Shown: positions 18,946 to 27,824 of the stretch, in pieces
Position numbering within the stretch: position 1 is the stretch's first letter
Layout: every line of letters starts with the position of its first letter
DNA from: Pseudomonadota bacterium
Lineage (GTDB): Bacteria; Pseudomonadota; Gammaproteobacteria; UBA5335
Direction: 5' to 3'
NCBI GenBank assembly: GCA_002862435.1
Contig: PKDC01000049.1
Location: 1-52,083, forward strand
Length of the DNA stretch: 52,083 nt
Notes under the pieces: generated by a model
Told to the model about the DNA's origin: nothing
Databases searched by the model: none
Seen by the model: only the letters and a program-made list of their open reading frames with translations
Translations under genes and position numbers: made by a program

Positions 18946-19543
18946 GAATCGTCTTGACGATGTCCAGGAAAACCGGCCGCACCTCGAACACATCGAACCC
19001 GGCCCGCATCACATTGCTGACCGTATCCCGGTTCAGATCCGGTCCCACCAGGCGGCTGAGCGGCGTCATGGCATCCAGCAGGTACTTGAAAGGAAAGTAA
19101 CGGCTGCCGGTATGCTCGAACATGCCCAAAGTCCCGCCCGGCCGCAACACCCGGAACAGTTCACGCAACCCCCGCACGGGGTCGGGCACCGAACAGAAGG
19201 TGCAGGCGGTGAACACCTGATCAAAATGTGCATCGGGAAAATCCAGTGCCCGCACGTCCATCACCGCAGTACGCAAGGGCCCCGGATAAGCAGCCACCCG
19301 TGGCGCAGCCCGCTCCAGCATGGCCGGACTGATATCAATCGCGGTGATATCCCGATCCGCTGGAAAATGGGGGATGTCGAGCCCGGTGCCCAGCGCCACG
19401 AACAGGATCGGTCCGGCCCCCATGGTGCTGAACAGGGCACGCTTGGGCAGCGTCCAGCGCCTTTCCTGCCCCCCGGCCACCATGAAATCGTAGCGGGCCG
19501 CAGCCCGGTCCCATTTGCGCCGGGTATACCCGTCCGCGATCAC
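18926..19543 (-). CDS. Class I SAM-dependent methyltransferase
   Basis: The GTG at 19543 shares GTGA with the stop of the upstream membrane-protein gene, and a GGGGG run lies just ahead. The open frame continues to 19975, but that part is the shadow of the membrane gene. The fold is shown by FVALGTGLDIPHFP (motif I), TAIDISPAMLERA (motif II acidic residue), FDQVFTACTFCSVPDP and LRPGGTLGMFEH. 205 aa fits a minimal UbiE/Methyltransf_11-type enzyme. The N-terminal YDFMV and the FPFKYLLDAMTPL segment near the end resemble membrane-lipid or quinone-type methyltransferases. With a membrane protein upstream and a PLD protein downstream, phospholipid modification is a reasonable guess. Confidence 0.82.
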   Translation of the reverse strand: MIADGYTRRKWDRAAARYDFMVAGGQERRWTLPKRALFSTMGAGPILFVALGTGLDIPHFPADRDITAIDISPAMLERAAPRVAAYPGPLRTAVMDVRALDFPDAHFDQVFTACTFCSVPDPVRGLRELFRVLRPGGTLGMFEHTGSRYFPFKYLLDAMTPLSRLVGPDLNRDTVSNVMRAGFDVFEVRPVFLDIVKTIRARKPL

Positions 19544-19920
19544 GACCAGATCCCCCGTCGGGCCTGGGCGACGATGTGGGCCTGCAGCAGTGCCAACACC
19601 GCAAAAACGACCAAGCCCACGCCTGCCCCAGCCGCTTCGGCGCACAGGATGCCGAGGGGGACAGTCAATGCCCCGATGAGCCCGGCCAGCATGCCGCTCA
19701 ACAGGGTCGGCAACATGGTTTCCATGGCACCGAGCCAACGCGAGAAAAACACCATATTGATCATCATGGCTCCCAGCCCCCCGCCCAGCAGGGCCAGGGG
19801 CGGCACCAGCCACACGGGAAGCGCGCTCGTCGCCAGCGCATAGCCCGCTGCAGCCGCCGCGACGCCAACCACCCCATTTGCCAGCGAGTCGCCCCAGAAG
19901 AACCATCTTTCCGACTGCAT
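19540..19920 (-). CDS. Small multi-spanning membrane protein, unknown
   Basis: ATG 19920 follows a purine-rich GGGGGAGGG run. The 126-aa product is almost entirely hydrophobic, with about four helices (for example GVVGVAAAAAGYALATSAL, LVPPLALLGGGLGAMMINMV, AGLIGALTVPLGILCA and VGLVVFAVLALLQAHIV). I do not recognise the family. It ends within the methyltransferase start codon (GTGA), so translation is coupled. Composition is Ala/Gly/Leu-rich with no charged catalytic motif. Confidence 0.7.
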   Translation of the reverse strand: MQSERWFFWGDSLANGVVGVAAAAAGYALATSALPVWLVPPLALLGGGLGAMMINMVFFSRWLGAMETMLPTLLSGMLAGLIGALTVPLGILCAEAAGAGVGLVVFAVLALLQAHIVAQARRGIWS

Positions 19921-20044
19921 GCACCGCCCTCCCCCATGCTGCCCCGAGGCTAACGGCTGGTGGCGCGAGAGGCAAGTCGTTGCCATGCTGGATCCCTGAC
20001 AGATGGAAAATTGATCCAACTCAGCAGTCTGATCGGGCATTGAA

Positions 20045-20072
20045 TTGAAAAAATGTTATAAGCATATATAAT
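20045..20072 (+). promoter_or_regulatory. Sigma-70 promoter of the persulfide dioxygenase operon with overlapping inverted repeat
   Basis: TTGAAA at 20045-20050 and TATAAT at 20067-20072 are separated by 16 bases, close to consensus. The inverted repeat TTATA-N6-TATAA (20056-20071) overlaps the -10 box, where a repressor would block RNA polymerase. Many persulfide dioxygenase operons are controlled by ArsR-type sulfide sensors (BigR/SqrR), so this is a candidate operator. No regulator gene is adjacent. Confidence 0.7.
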
Positions 20073-20124
20073 TTAGTTACAACAAATCCCACAAGCCGCT
20101 TCGTGGATTAGAAGGAGATTGGCC

Positions 20125-20811
20125 ATGTTATTCAGACAATTGTATGACCTCGACACAGGCACCTACACCTACTTGCTGGCGGCTCGCCCGGGCGGCGAGG
20201 CCGTGATCATCGATCCGGTCCTGGAGCAGGTCAATGCCTACCTGCAGTTGCTCCGGGAACTGGATGTGCGCTTGGTCAAGGCCATCGACACCCACACCCA
20301 CGCCGATCACGTCACAGCCATGGGCCAGCTGCGTGACACCACCGGCTGCGTGACGATCATGGGCGAGCAAACCAAAGCCGAATGCGTTTCCCTGCGCGTC
20401 AAGGACGGCGAACACATCGCGGTGGACGGCCTCACGCTGCAGGCGCTGTATACCCCCGGGCATACCGATGAGTCCTACAGCTTCCTGATGGACGACCGGG
20501 TGTTTACCGGCGACACCCTGCTGATCCGCGGCACCGGTCGTACGGATTTTCAGAACGGCGATGCCCGTGCCCAATACGACAGCCTGTTCAACAAGCTGCT
20601 CAAGCTGCCGGAGGACATTCTGGTCTACCCCGGCCATGACTACAAAGGCTGGACGGTCAGCACCATCGGCGAAGAAAGGCGTTACAACCCGCGACTGCAG
20701 GTGAGCTCGGTGGAGGCGTACGTCAACATCATGAACAACCTCAAGCTGCCCAACCCCAAGTACATGGATGTGGCGGTTCCCGCCAATCTGGCTTGCGGCC
20801 AGCTGGCCTGA
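20125..20811 (+). CDS. Persulfide dioxygenase, ETHE1-like
   Basis: It oxidises glutathione persulfide to sulfite using mononuclear iron. ATG 20125 has AAGGAG at 20112-20117 seven bases upstream. The metallo-beta-lactamase motif HTHADH lies at residues 57-62, with the second-shell His in LYTPGHTDES and the metal Asp in RVFTGDTLL. The ETHE1 mark FTGDTLLIRGTGRTDFQNGD, with its conserved Arg-Gly-x-GRTDFQ, distinguishes it from glyoxalase II, and VYPGHDYKG supplies the last His. 228 aa is typical of the short bacterial type with no rhodanese fusion. It is coupled to a SulP transporter. Confidence 0.92.
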   Translation: MLFRQLYDLDTGTYTYLLAARPGGEAVIIDPVLEQVNAYLQLLRELDVRLVKAIDTHTHADHVTAMGQLRDTTGCVTIMGEQTKAECVSLRVKDGEHIAVDGLTLQALYTPGHTDESYSFLMDDRVFTGDTLLIRGTGRTDFQNGDARAQYDSLFNKLLKLPEDILVYPGHDYKGWTVSTIGEERRYNPRLQVSSVEAYVNIMNNLKLPNPKYMDVAVPANLACGQLA

Positions 20812-22613
20812 TGCCACTGCCCGCCCCAACGCCGGGGTCGGGGAAGCGGCTGCGCCTGCCCGATCTGGCGATGCGCCATTGGCTTGCCGATTACGGGCAG
20901 CGCGACCTTGCCGATGACCTCGTGGCGGGCATGATTACCGCTATCCTGCTGGTTCCCCAGAGCCTCGCCTATGCCATGCTTGCCGGCCTGCCGCCCCAGG
21001 CTGGGCTTTATGCCAGCATGCTGCCTCCCATTCTATATGCCGTATTGGGCACCAGTCGGACGCTGGCGGTGGGACCGGTGGCGGTGGCGGCCCTGTTGGT
21101 GGCCAGCACCCTGGGAAGCAGAGGGATCACCGATCCGCAGCAAGCCCTGATCCATGGCGTGATCCTGGCCTTTGAAGTGGGCGCACTGCTGTTCGTGCTG
21201 GGCCTGTTGCGTGCCGGCAAGCTGATGAATTTCCTTAGCCATCCCGTCCTGTCGGGCTTTACCACCGGCGCGGCGCTGGTAATCGTGATCAGTCAGATAA
21301 AGCACCTGACCGGCATCCCCGCGACCGGGCAGGAAGCGCCCGCCCTGCTGGCTCAGTTGATGGCTGGCGTCGGCCAGACCAAGCCGATGACCCTCATGCT
21401 GGGACTTGGCGCCATGGGATTCCTGTGGCTCTCCGGCGCGCCGCTGGGGCAACTGCTACGCCGCTTCCGCGTGCCGGAGCGGGCGGCCTTGTTGATGGGA
21501 AAATCAGCCCCCCTGGCGGTGGTGTTGAGTGGCACGGCCCTGGTGGCCTGCGGGGAATGGAATATCCACCATGGCGTGGCCGTGGTGGGCGCTCTGTCCG
21601 TCGGCCTGCCCCACATCGATTTGTCCTTTCTGGGCGCGGGGGGGCCTTGGCTGGACTTGTTACCGGCCGCCGCCTTGATTGCGCTGATCGGTTATGTGGA
21701 GAGCGTGTCGGTGGCCAAGGTGCTGGCCAACCGGCGCCGCCAACGGGTCGATCCGGATCAGGAACTGATCGCTTTGGGGGTCGCCAACCTGGGGGCGGCG
21801 TTCACCGGGGCCATGCCGGTGGCCGGGGGATTCAGCCGCACGGTGGTCAACGACACGGCCGGGGCGCGCACGCCACTCGCCGGGGTTTTCACCGCGATCC
21901 TGGTGGGTCTGGCGGCGCTCTATCTCACGCCGCTGTTCAGCTACATGCCCCAGGCGATTCTTGCCGCCATCATCGTGGTGGCGGTGCTGAACCTGGTGGA
22001 TGTGGCAGCCCTGCGCCAGGCGTGGCGCTATGACCGGACCGATGCCGGCGCGCTGCTTGCCACCCTGGCGGGAGTGGTGGCGCTTGGCGTGGAACGCGGA
22101 TTGTTGTTGGGCCTCGCCCTGTCCCTGTTGCTGTTCATCTGGCGCGCCGGACATCCCCATATCGCCCGCGTCGGGAAGATGCCGGGCAGCGAGCATTTCC
22201 GCAACATCCAGCGCCATGCCGTTGAGACCTGGCCGGAAATCCTGCTGGTGCGCGTCGATGAAAGCCTGTGTTTCGCCAATGCCGGGCCGGTGGAGGATTT
22301 CATCCTGCAGGCCATTCGGGAAAAACCCGAAACCCGCCACGTCGTACTCATCGCCAGCGCGGTCAACGCCATTGACACCAGTGCGCTGGACATGTTGCTG
22401 GGTTTGATCGATGCCCTGCGCTCACTGGACGTCACCTTGCATCTGGCCGAGGTCAAGGGGCCGGTCATGGACCGCCTGCGGCGGGTCGACCTGCCTGGAC
22501 AACTTGCGCCGGGTCGCATCTTCCTGCATACCCACGAAGCCGTACGGACGCTTACGGATCAGGCAACACTTTCCCGGGATTCATCACATCATGCGGGTCA
22601 AGAGCGTGCTTGA
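20811..22613 (+). CDS. SulP/SLC26 family anion transporter with STAS domain
   Basis: ATG 20811 overlaps the dioxygenase stop (TGATG). The N-terminus shows DDLVAGMITAILLVPQSLAY, then AGLPPQAGLYASMLPPILY, the SulP signature that opens the 14-helix UraA-type core; AVGPVAVAALLVA and GGFSRTVVNDTAGARTP follow. The C-terminal STAS domain occupies roughly residues 465-585 (NAIDTSALDMLLGLIDALRS with the usual phosphoacceptor-like Ser). 600 aa is typical. It is a sulfate, sulfite or bicarbonate/chloride-type transporter; coupling with persulfide dioxygenase argues for a sulfur oxyanion. Its last 62 bases overlap the convergent GlcD-like gene. Confidence 0.9.
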   Translation: MPLPAPTPGSGKRLRLPDLAMRHWLADYGQRDLADDLVAGMITAILLVPQSLAYAMLAGLPPQAGLYASMLPPILYAVLGTSRTLAVGPVAVAALLVASTLGSRGITDPQQALIHGVILAFEVGALLFVLGLLRAGKLMNFLSHPVLSGFTTGAALVIVISQIKHLTGIPATGQEAPALLAQLMAGVGQTKPMTLMLGLGAMGFLWLSGAPLGQLLRRFRVPERAALLMGKSAPLAVVLSGTALVACGEWNIHHGVAVVGALSVGLPHIDLSFLGAGGPWLDLLPAAALIALIGYVESVSVAKVLANRRRQRVDPDQELIALGVANLGAAFTGAMPVAGGFSRTVVNDTAGARTPLAGVFTAILVGLAALYLTPLFSYMPQAILAAIIVVAVLNLVDVAALRQAWRYDRTDAGALLATLAGVVALGVERGLLLGLALSLLLFIWRAGHPHIARVGKMPGSEHFRNIQRHAVETWPEILLVRVDESLCFANAGPVEDFILQAIREKPETRHVVLIASAVNAIDTSALDMLLGLIDALRSLDVTLHLAEVKGPVMDRLRRVDLPGQLAPGRIFLHTHEAVRTLTDQATLSRDSSHHAGQERA

Positions 22614-23982
22614 GGGTGCGCATGAGGTCCAGGGTGACCGCATCCTTGTAACGCGCCATCTCGCCTCGCTTGAGCTGGCCGATGCCATGTTCGGCGGAAA
22701 AGCTGCCGCCCTGGGCCACCACCCGATCGTGCACCAGCCGCTCCAATGCGTCGCGTTGGTCCAGGAAATCCTGGACATCGCCCCCCTGCGGCAGGGACAG
22801 GTTGAAGTGGAGATTGCCATCGCCAAGATGCCCGAAAACGCAGGGCCGCGCACCGGGAAAGCGGCTTTCCAGCAACGGCAGCATCTCGCCGATGAATGCC
22901 GCCATGCGGGCACGTGGCAGGGCAATATCGTGTTTGATGCTGGGCCCTTCGCGCCGCTGCGCATCGGGGATGGCATTGCGCACCGCCCAGAGACGCGCGC
23001 CTTGGGATGCGTTCTGGGCCACGACCGCGTCGCGGATCTCGCCCGAACGCAGGGCCGCGCCCAGAATTTGGCTCAAGCGATCCGACAAGCCCGCATCGCT
23101 GCTCGCCCCAGAGAGTTCCAGCAGCACGTTCCAGGGGCTGGTTTCCAATTGCCGTGCCGGCAGGTCGGGGAAGTGACGGGCCACCAGTTCCAGAGAAAAT
23201 GCCGACATGAGTTCAAAGGCCGTCAAGGCCTCCCCCACTGCCCCGCTCAACCGCCCCAGCAGGCGCAGGGCAGCGGCGGGATCGGAAACCGCGACCTGGG
23301 CCGTCACCTGCTGCGCCGGATGGGGCACCAAGCGCAAAATTGCCGCCGTGATGACGCCCAGGGTGCCCTCCGCGCCAATGAACAGCTGCTTGAGGTCATA
23401 ACCGCTGTTGTCCTTGCGCAGGCCCTTGAGGTCTGACCAGATCCGTCCGTCGGCAAGGACCACTTCCAAACCCAGGCACAGCTCGCGCACATTGCCGTAG
23501 CGCAACACATTGTGCCCCCCGGCATTGGTGGCCAGGTTGCCGCCGATCTGGCACTCCCCCGCCGAGGCCAGGCTCAAGGGAAACCACAGGCCAGCCGCAT
23601 CAGCAGCCGCCTGCACCTCAGCAAGGCGGCAGCCGGCTTCCACCGTCACGGTGGCCTCGACCGGATCCAGTGCCAGCACGCGCCGCATGCGTTTCAGGTT
23701 GAGCACGATCTGGCGGCCGCTGCCATCGGGCAGCGCGCCCCCACACAGCCCCGTCAGCCCGCCCTGAGGCACGACGGCGATACCGTGGGTCTGGGCGTAC
23801 TGAACCACGGCAGCCACCTCGGCGGTGCTGCCCGGAAGCACCACGGCCAGTGCTGCGCCGGTGAATCTTCCGCGCGGCTCTTCCAGAAAGGAGGCCTGGT
23901 CTTGTGGGGTGGATCGAACACCCCGCGCGCCGCAGACGGTTCGGAAAAACGCCAGATGGGCGGCGGCTTGCTGGGGATTCAC
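22552..23982 (-). CDS. FAD-binding oxidase, GlcD/D-2-hydroxyacid dehydrogenase type
   Basis: GTG 23982 overlaps the upstream dehydrogenase stop (GTGA). The open frame to 24054 is its shadow. The FAD_binding_4 domain shows VVPQGGLTGLCGGALPDGSG, IGGNLATNAGGHNVLRYGN and DNSGYDLKQLFIGAEGTLG. The C-terminal FAD-oxidase_C domain shows FGHLGDGNLHFN and the GSFSAEHGIGQLKR signature with the catalytic His. 476 aa matches D-lactate and D-2-hydroxyglutarate dehydrogenases. These oxidise a D-2-hydroxyacid and pass electrons to ETF or a quinone. The exact acid is not determined. Confidence 0.88.
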   Translation of the reverse strand: MNPQQAAAHLAFFRTVCGARGVRSTPQDQASFLEEPRGRFTGAALAVVLPGSTAEVAAVVQYAQTHGIAVVPQGGLTGLCGGALPDGSGRQIVLNLKRMRRVLALDPVEATVTVEAGCRLAEVQAAADAAGLWFPLSLASAGECQIGGNLATNAGGHNVLRYGNVRELCLGLEVVLADGRIWSDLKGLRKDNSGYDLKQLFIGAEGTLGVITAAILRLVPHPAQQVTAQVAVSDPAAALRLLGRLSGAVGEALTAFELMSAFSLELVARHFPDLPARQLETSPWNVLLELSGASSDAGLSDRLSQILGAALRSGEIRDAVVAQNASQGARLWAVRNAIPDAQRREGPSIKHDIALPRARMAAFIGEMLPLLESRFPGARPCVFGHLGDGNLHFNLSLPQGGDVQDFLDQRDALERLVHDRVVAQGGSFSAEHGIGQLKRGEMARYKDAVTLDLMRTLKHALDPHDVMNPGKVLPDP

Positions 23983-24989
23983 CGGGCCAGCACCACTTTG
24001 CCGAACTGATTTCCGCTGGCCAGGTGCTCGAATGCCGGCCGCACGGCATCCCAAGGCAGCATCTGGTCGATCACCGGCACCAGCGCCGTGGCATCGACGG
24101 CCCGGCCCAGATCCTCCAGCATGCGGCGGCTGCCCACGAACAGGCCCTGCAAGCGCACGCTGCGCATCAATACCCGGCGCAAATCGATCTGGCTGGAAAC
24201 ACCGGACAAGACCCCGATGATGGCAATCCGGCCGCCAGGCCGCACCGCCTCGATGGACTGAGCCAGGGTGCCCGCACCGCCTACCTCCACGACCTGGTCC
24301 ACGCCCCGCCCGCCGGTCAGCGCCTGCACCGCCTTGCCCCAGGCCGGTGTGGTTCCGCTATTGATGCCGGCATAGGCGCCCAATGCCTTGGCTCGGGCCA
24401 GTTTTTCCTCACTGCGGGATACCACGATGACCTGCGCCCCATGGGCACGGGCGATCTGCAGGGCAAACAGGGACACGCCACCGGTGCCGATGACCAGCAC
24501 GGTGTCGCCGGACTGGATCCCGCCCTGCGCCACCAGGGCATGCCAGGCGGTGACCCCGGCGCAGGGCAGGCAGGCGACCTGGGCATCGGTGAGGGAATCC
24601 GGACTGCGCACCAGTCCGGTATCGGGCAGGATCACTTCCTCGGCCAGCATGCCGTCGAGGGGACCGCCCAGGGTGCGCCGCCCACAACGGCTGTCCACTT
24701 CCCCGTCCAGCCAATCCTGGGCAAACACGCTCATGACCCGGTCGCCGGGACGCCACGCGGTCACCCCCGCCCCCACGGCCACCACCGTCCCCGCGCCGTC
24801 CGAGCACGGGATCAGCGGCAAGGCCTGGCGAGGATTGTAGAGGCCCAGGACCATCATGAGGTCGCGATAATTCAGGGATACCGCGCCGACTCGCACCCGA
24901 ACCTGGCCCGGGCCGGGATCTGCCAATGACCGCTGCGCCAGACGCAGGCCATCCAGCCCAAACTTTTCCAGTTCCACCACCTGCGTCAT
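23979..24989 (-). CDS. MDR family NAD(P)-dependent dehydrogenase (zinc-independent, quinone-reductase-like)
   Basis: The medium-chain dehydrogenase fold is clear: VGAVSLNYRDLMMVLGLY with the typical NYRD, LPLIPCSDGAGTVVAVGAGV, then the Rossmann motif VLVIGTGGVSLFALQIARAH and GVDQVVEVGGAGTLAQSIEA. The catalytic zinc Cys and the four structural-zinc Cys of classical alcohol dehydrogenases are missing, so it belongs with the NADPH quinone or enoyl reductase types. 336 aa. It is cotranscribed with the GlcD-like oxidase, so the pair may process a hydroxy or enone acid; the pathway is not known. Confidence 0.88.
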   Translation of the reverse strand: MTQVVELEKFGLDGLRLAQRSLADPGPGQVRVRVGAVSLNYRDLMMVLGLYNPRQALPLIPCSDGAGTVVAVGAGVTAWRPGDRVMSVFAQDWLDGEVDSRCGRRTLGGPLDGMLAEEVILPDTGLVRSPDSLTDAQVACLPCAGVTAWHALVAQGGIQSGDTVLVIGTGGVSLFALQIARAHGAQVIVVSRSEEKLARAKALGAYAGINSGTTPAWGKAVQALTGGRGVDQVVEVGGAGTLAQSIEAVRPGGRIAIIGVLSGVSSQIDLRRVLMRSVRLQGLFVGSRRMLEDLGRAVDATALVPVIDQMLPWDAVRPAFEHLASGNQFGKVVLAR

Positions 24990-25058
24990 GAATCAGCTCC
25001 CTCCGCTACCGCAACCGTGTCCAGCCTGTAAGGCCGACCCGTTGAGCCGCTTGTTTTT

Positions 25059-26492
25059 TCAAAGAAAAGGCGTGAACAGACGGGCGATCCCATCACGCAA
25101 TTTGATCGGCAGGGATCGCGCATCCACATCGACCAGGCTGCAAGGCCGCGCCGCCCGTATCCGCGCCGCGACCCGTTCATCCAGTGCCACGGCGAGTCTT
25201 GAATCATAGCATTCGAGGTTGCCCTCGAAATTCAGGCGCAGACTGCGCGGATCCCAGTTGGCCGAGCCCAGGAAGACCCAGGTTTCATCGACCACCATCA
25301 GCTTGCTGTGATCGAATGCCCCGGTGCTGAACCACACCCGGCAGCCATGGCCCAGCACCTGCCAGAGCTGACCCATCATGGCCCAGTGCACAAAAGGCAG
25401 GTTGTTGTGGGCGGGCAGGAGAATATCGACTTCGACGCCGCGCATCGCCGCCAGATTCAAGGCATTGATCAGGCTGCGATCGGGCAGGAAATAGGGGGTC
25501 ATGATGCGAATCCGGCGCTTGGCCACGCTCAGCGCGCCGAGCAAAACCCAGGACAGTTTGTCCAGATCCTCATCCGGTCCATCCGGAACCGCGCGACAAA
25601 ACACCGCGCCAGCAGGATGCAGCATCGGCGGGAACCAGGATTCGCCGTTAAGATTTTCGCCAGCGGCGAACGCCCAGTCCTGGGCAAACATCTCCTGAAG
25701 TTGCCGCACCACCGGCCCCTCCACGCGAAAATGCAGGTCCTGGGTAAATCGTCGACCACTGCTCTGGCAATGATGAACGCGGAGATTCATGCCACCGGTA
25801 AAACCCAGCCGCCCATCACACACCAGCAGCTTGCGGTGGTTGCGCAGATTCAAGCCCACCAGCCAACTGGCGCGCCGCCCTGGAAAAAAACGGGCGACCG
25901 TAATGCCCACGCCTTGCAGCACGGGGACCATGGGTGGCCAGGAATAGCGTTCCCCCGCGGCATCCACCAGCACCCGCACCTGCACCCCCCGGATGCGCGC
26001 ACGGGCGAGCGCGTCACAGAAAGCGCGACCGACGCGGTCGTTGCCGAAAATATAGGTGGACAGGGTCACGCTGAACCGCGCTTCATCGATCGCGGCCAAC
26101 ATTTCTGGAAAAGCCCCGTCTCCATCCACCAACGTCTGGATAGTGTTCCCGGCGAGCAGCGGCAGATGGGTGACCCGGGTCACCAGCTCGGCCAGCTCGG
26201 TCAGATGCGCATTGCCCGGCCCCACTGCCAAGCGCAGCGCTGCGGAGTGGATGCCCGGCAGGGCTTGTCCACGCGGCGGCCAGATCGGTCGATTCAGGCT
26301 GCTGGCACGGCGCCGGATGCGGTTGACACCAAAGAGCAGGTACAACAAGGCGCCCAACACGGGCATGAACCACAGCACCACGATCCACAGGGTCGCGGCG
26401 CGCGGGTCGCGTTTGACCAGGGCCACATGGCAGGTCAGCGCCACCGCCAGCAGGGTCGCGAACAGGGCCGGAAGGCCGTACCACCACGCCAT
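25059..26492 (-). CDS. cls: Cardiolipin synthase
   Basis: It forms cardiolipin by transferring phosphatidyl groups. Two N-terminal helices of the PLDNc domain are present (residues 3-22 and about 35-55, with LWIVVLWFMPVLGALLYLLF, then GVNRIRRR). Two PLD active sites follow: NHRKLLVCDGRLGFTGGMN near residues 225-245 and DHSKLMVVDETWVFLGSAN near residues 395-415, each HxK(x)4D. 477 aa equals ClsA-type length. The membrane anchor separates it from the soluble PLD-like protein at 17533-18945. Confidence 0.92.
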   Translation of the reverse strand: MAWWYGLPALFATLLAVALTCHVALVKRDPRAATLWIVVLWFMPVLGALLYLLFGVNRIRRRASSLNRPIWPPRGQALPGIHSAALRLAVGPGNAHLTELAELVTRVTHLPLLAGNTIQTLVDGDGAFPEMLAAIDEARFSVTLSTYIFGNDRVGRAFCDALARARIRGVQVRVLVDAAGERYSWPPMVPVLQGVGITVARFFPGRRASWLVGLNLRNHRKLLVCDGRLGFTGGMNLRVHHCQSSGRRFTQDLHFRVEGPVVRQLQEMFAQDWAFAAGENLNGESWFPPMLHPAGAVFCRAVPDGPDEDLDKLSWVLLGALSVAKRRIRIMTPYFLPDRSLINALNLAAMRGVEVDILLPAHNNLPFVHWAMMGQLWQVLGHGCRVWFSTGAFDHSKLMVVDETWVFLGSANWDPRSLRLNFEGNLECYDSRLAVALDERVAARIRAARPCSLVDVDARSLPIKLRDGIARLFTPFL

Positions 26493-26510
26493 GGATTTAC
26501 AGTTGTTCTA

Positions 26511-27353
26511 TCAGGTGACTTCTCCAGCGGAAGAACCGGAGAAGGCCCGGACCAGTTCGGTCACCAAGGGCTTCATGAAGAAACTGTCTGTGGGCATCAC
26601 GTCCACCCGGATTCCCTGACGTGCGAGATCATCGGCCGCCACGGGACCGATGGCCGCCACCCGGGTGCGTGCCATGCCCCGAAGCAGCGCGGCGGACAGG
26701 CCATGACGCTGGGCCACGTCCCGCAGCCGCCGGTACTGGGGTTGGCTGGTGAAGACGATGGCGTCAATGCCGCCCTGGTCCAGGGCGTGGATCAGGGCGA
26801 CAATCTGGTCATCGTCGGACTGGGGCGCATAGACATAGGGCGCCACCGGTCGGGCCACTCCGCCAGCCTGTTGCAGCGCCGCCATGAGGGGCAGATTCGG
26901 CTCATCACCATACAACTGAACGCCGACCGTCTGGCCCGCCAGCGCCATCCCCTGCAAGGTCTCGATCACGCCGGCCGTAGTGGGCGCAGCTGCGTTCCAG
27001 CGCGCATCCAGGCCAAGTTCCTTGAGTACTCGCGCCGGCTTGGGCCCGCGCACCAACATCGGTTGGCACGCCAACGCTTCCCCAAATTCCCGCGTGAGTC
27101 CGGCGCGTTCAGCAAACCCCAGCAAGCGGCGCAGCCCCTCGCCGGTCAGCAGAATGGTCAGCGCCGGCGGATCCTGGATGAATTCGCGGAGCCATTGAAG
27201 CACTGCCGCCTCATTCGGGTGATCGAGGATCGCCACCATGGGGCAACGCCAGATCATCGCCCCCCGGCGTTCCAGCAAGCCCGCCAGCACATCCAGCAGC
27301 CGTGTTTCGGGCAGTGCAATGGTGCGTGTGGCAAGCGGCAGTTCATCGACCAC
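26511..27353 (-). CDS. Uroporphyrinogen-III synthase-like (HEM4) protein
   Basis: The bilobed HEM4 plan is visible: an N-terminal segment TRTIALPETRLLDVLAGLLE, a central GLTREFGEAL / MLVRGPKPARVLKELGL segment, and a C-terminal DAIVFTSQPQYRRLRDVAQ with TRVAAIGPVAADDLARQGI. It would cyclise hydroxymethylbilane to uroporphyrinogen III in tetrapyrrole synthesis. It is not next to hemC or hemX here, so it could be the only HemD or a paralogue; some HEM4 domains stand next to regulators. 280 aa is slightly longer than HemD of about 250. I leave the symbol blank for that reason. It lies 18 bases downstream of cls in the opposite reading order of the leftward series (MaoC, HEM4, cls). Confidence 0.8.
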   Translation of the reverse strand: MVDELPLATRTIALPETRLLDVLAGLLERRGAMIWRCPMVAILDHPNEAAVLQWLREFIQDPPALTILLTGEGLRRLLGFAERAGLTREFGEALACQPMLVRGPKPARVLKELGLDARWNAAAPTTAGVIETLQGMALAGQTVGVQLYGDEPNLPLMAALQQAGGVARPVAPYVYAPQSDDDQIVALIHALDQGGIDAIVFTSQPQYRRLRDVAQRHGLSAALLRGMARTRVAAIGPVAADDLARQGIRVDVMPTDSFFMKPLVTELVRAFSGSSAGEVT

Positions 27354-27362
27354 GGTGCGTCC

Positions 27363-27824
27363 TCAGGGGTAGTACAGGCTCAGGGTTTCCGCCAGGCAGC
27401 AGGGCTTTTCCTGCCCTTCCCGTTCCACACTCAACTGGGTCACCGTCTGGATCGCGCCGGCAATCTCGCGCACGCCCTTGAGCGTTACGCGCACGCGGAT
27501 GCGGCTGCCCACCGGTACGGGGGCAGTGAATCGCAGCTTGTTCATGCCGTAGTTCACCCCCATGCGCATCCCATTGATCTGGAGGACCTCATCCACCAGG
27601 GCGGGCGTCAGCGCGATGGTCAGGTAGCCGTGGGCGATGGGCACGCCATGGGGGGATTCCAAGCGACAGCGCTCGGGATCGGTGTGGATCCACTGGTTGT
27701 CCCCTGTGGCCTGCGCAAACTGGTTGATGCGCTCCTGGGTGACCTCCACCCAATTGCTGACGCCGACCTCCTGGCCCACCATCTCTTTCAGTTCGGCGAT
27801 GCCATTGATCACCCGTTTGGCCAT
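27363..27824 (-). CDS. MaoC-like (R)-specific enoyl-CoA hydratase
   Basis: The hot-dog-fold active site is clear: ATGDNQWIHTDPERCRLES gives the conserved Asp and His, and GVPIAHGYLTIALTPALV is the hydratase-2 helix. 153 aa matches single-domain PhaJ-like enzymes. It hydrates trans-2-enoyl-CoA to (R)-3-hydroxyacyl-CoA, linking beta-oxidation to polyhydroxyalkanoate or lipid synthesis. Start ATG 27824 has the expected purine-rich site on the minus strand (AAGGAGA before the ATG). It precedes the HEM4 gene by nine bases. Confidence 0.9.
   Translation of the reverse strand: MAKRVINGIAELKEMVGQEVGVSNWVEVTQERINQFAQATGDNQWIHTDPERCRLESPHGVPIAHGYLTIALTPALVDEVLQINGMRMGVNYGMNKLRFTAPVPVGSRIRVRVTLKGVREIAGAIQTVTQLSVEREGQEKPCCLAETLSLYYP

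Noticed and set aside
19544..19975. Extension of the methyltransferase frame to 19975
   Set aside because: That part overlaps the membrane-protein gene. The GTGA junction at 19543 explains the start, and the extra residues resemble no domain.
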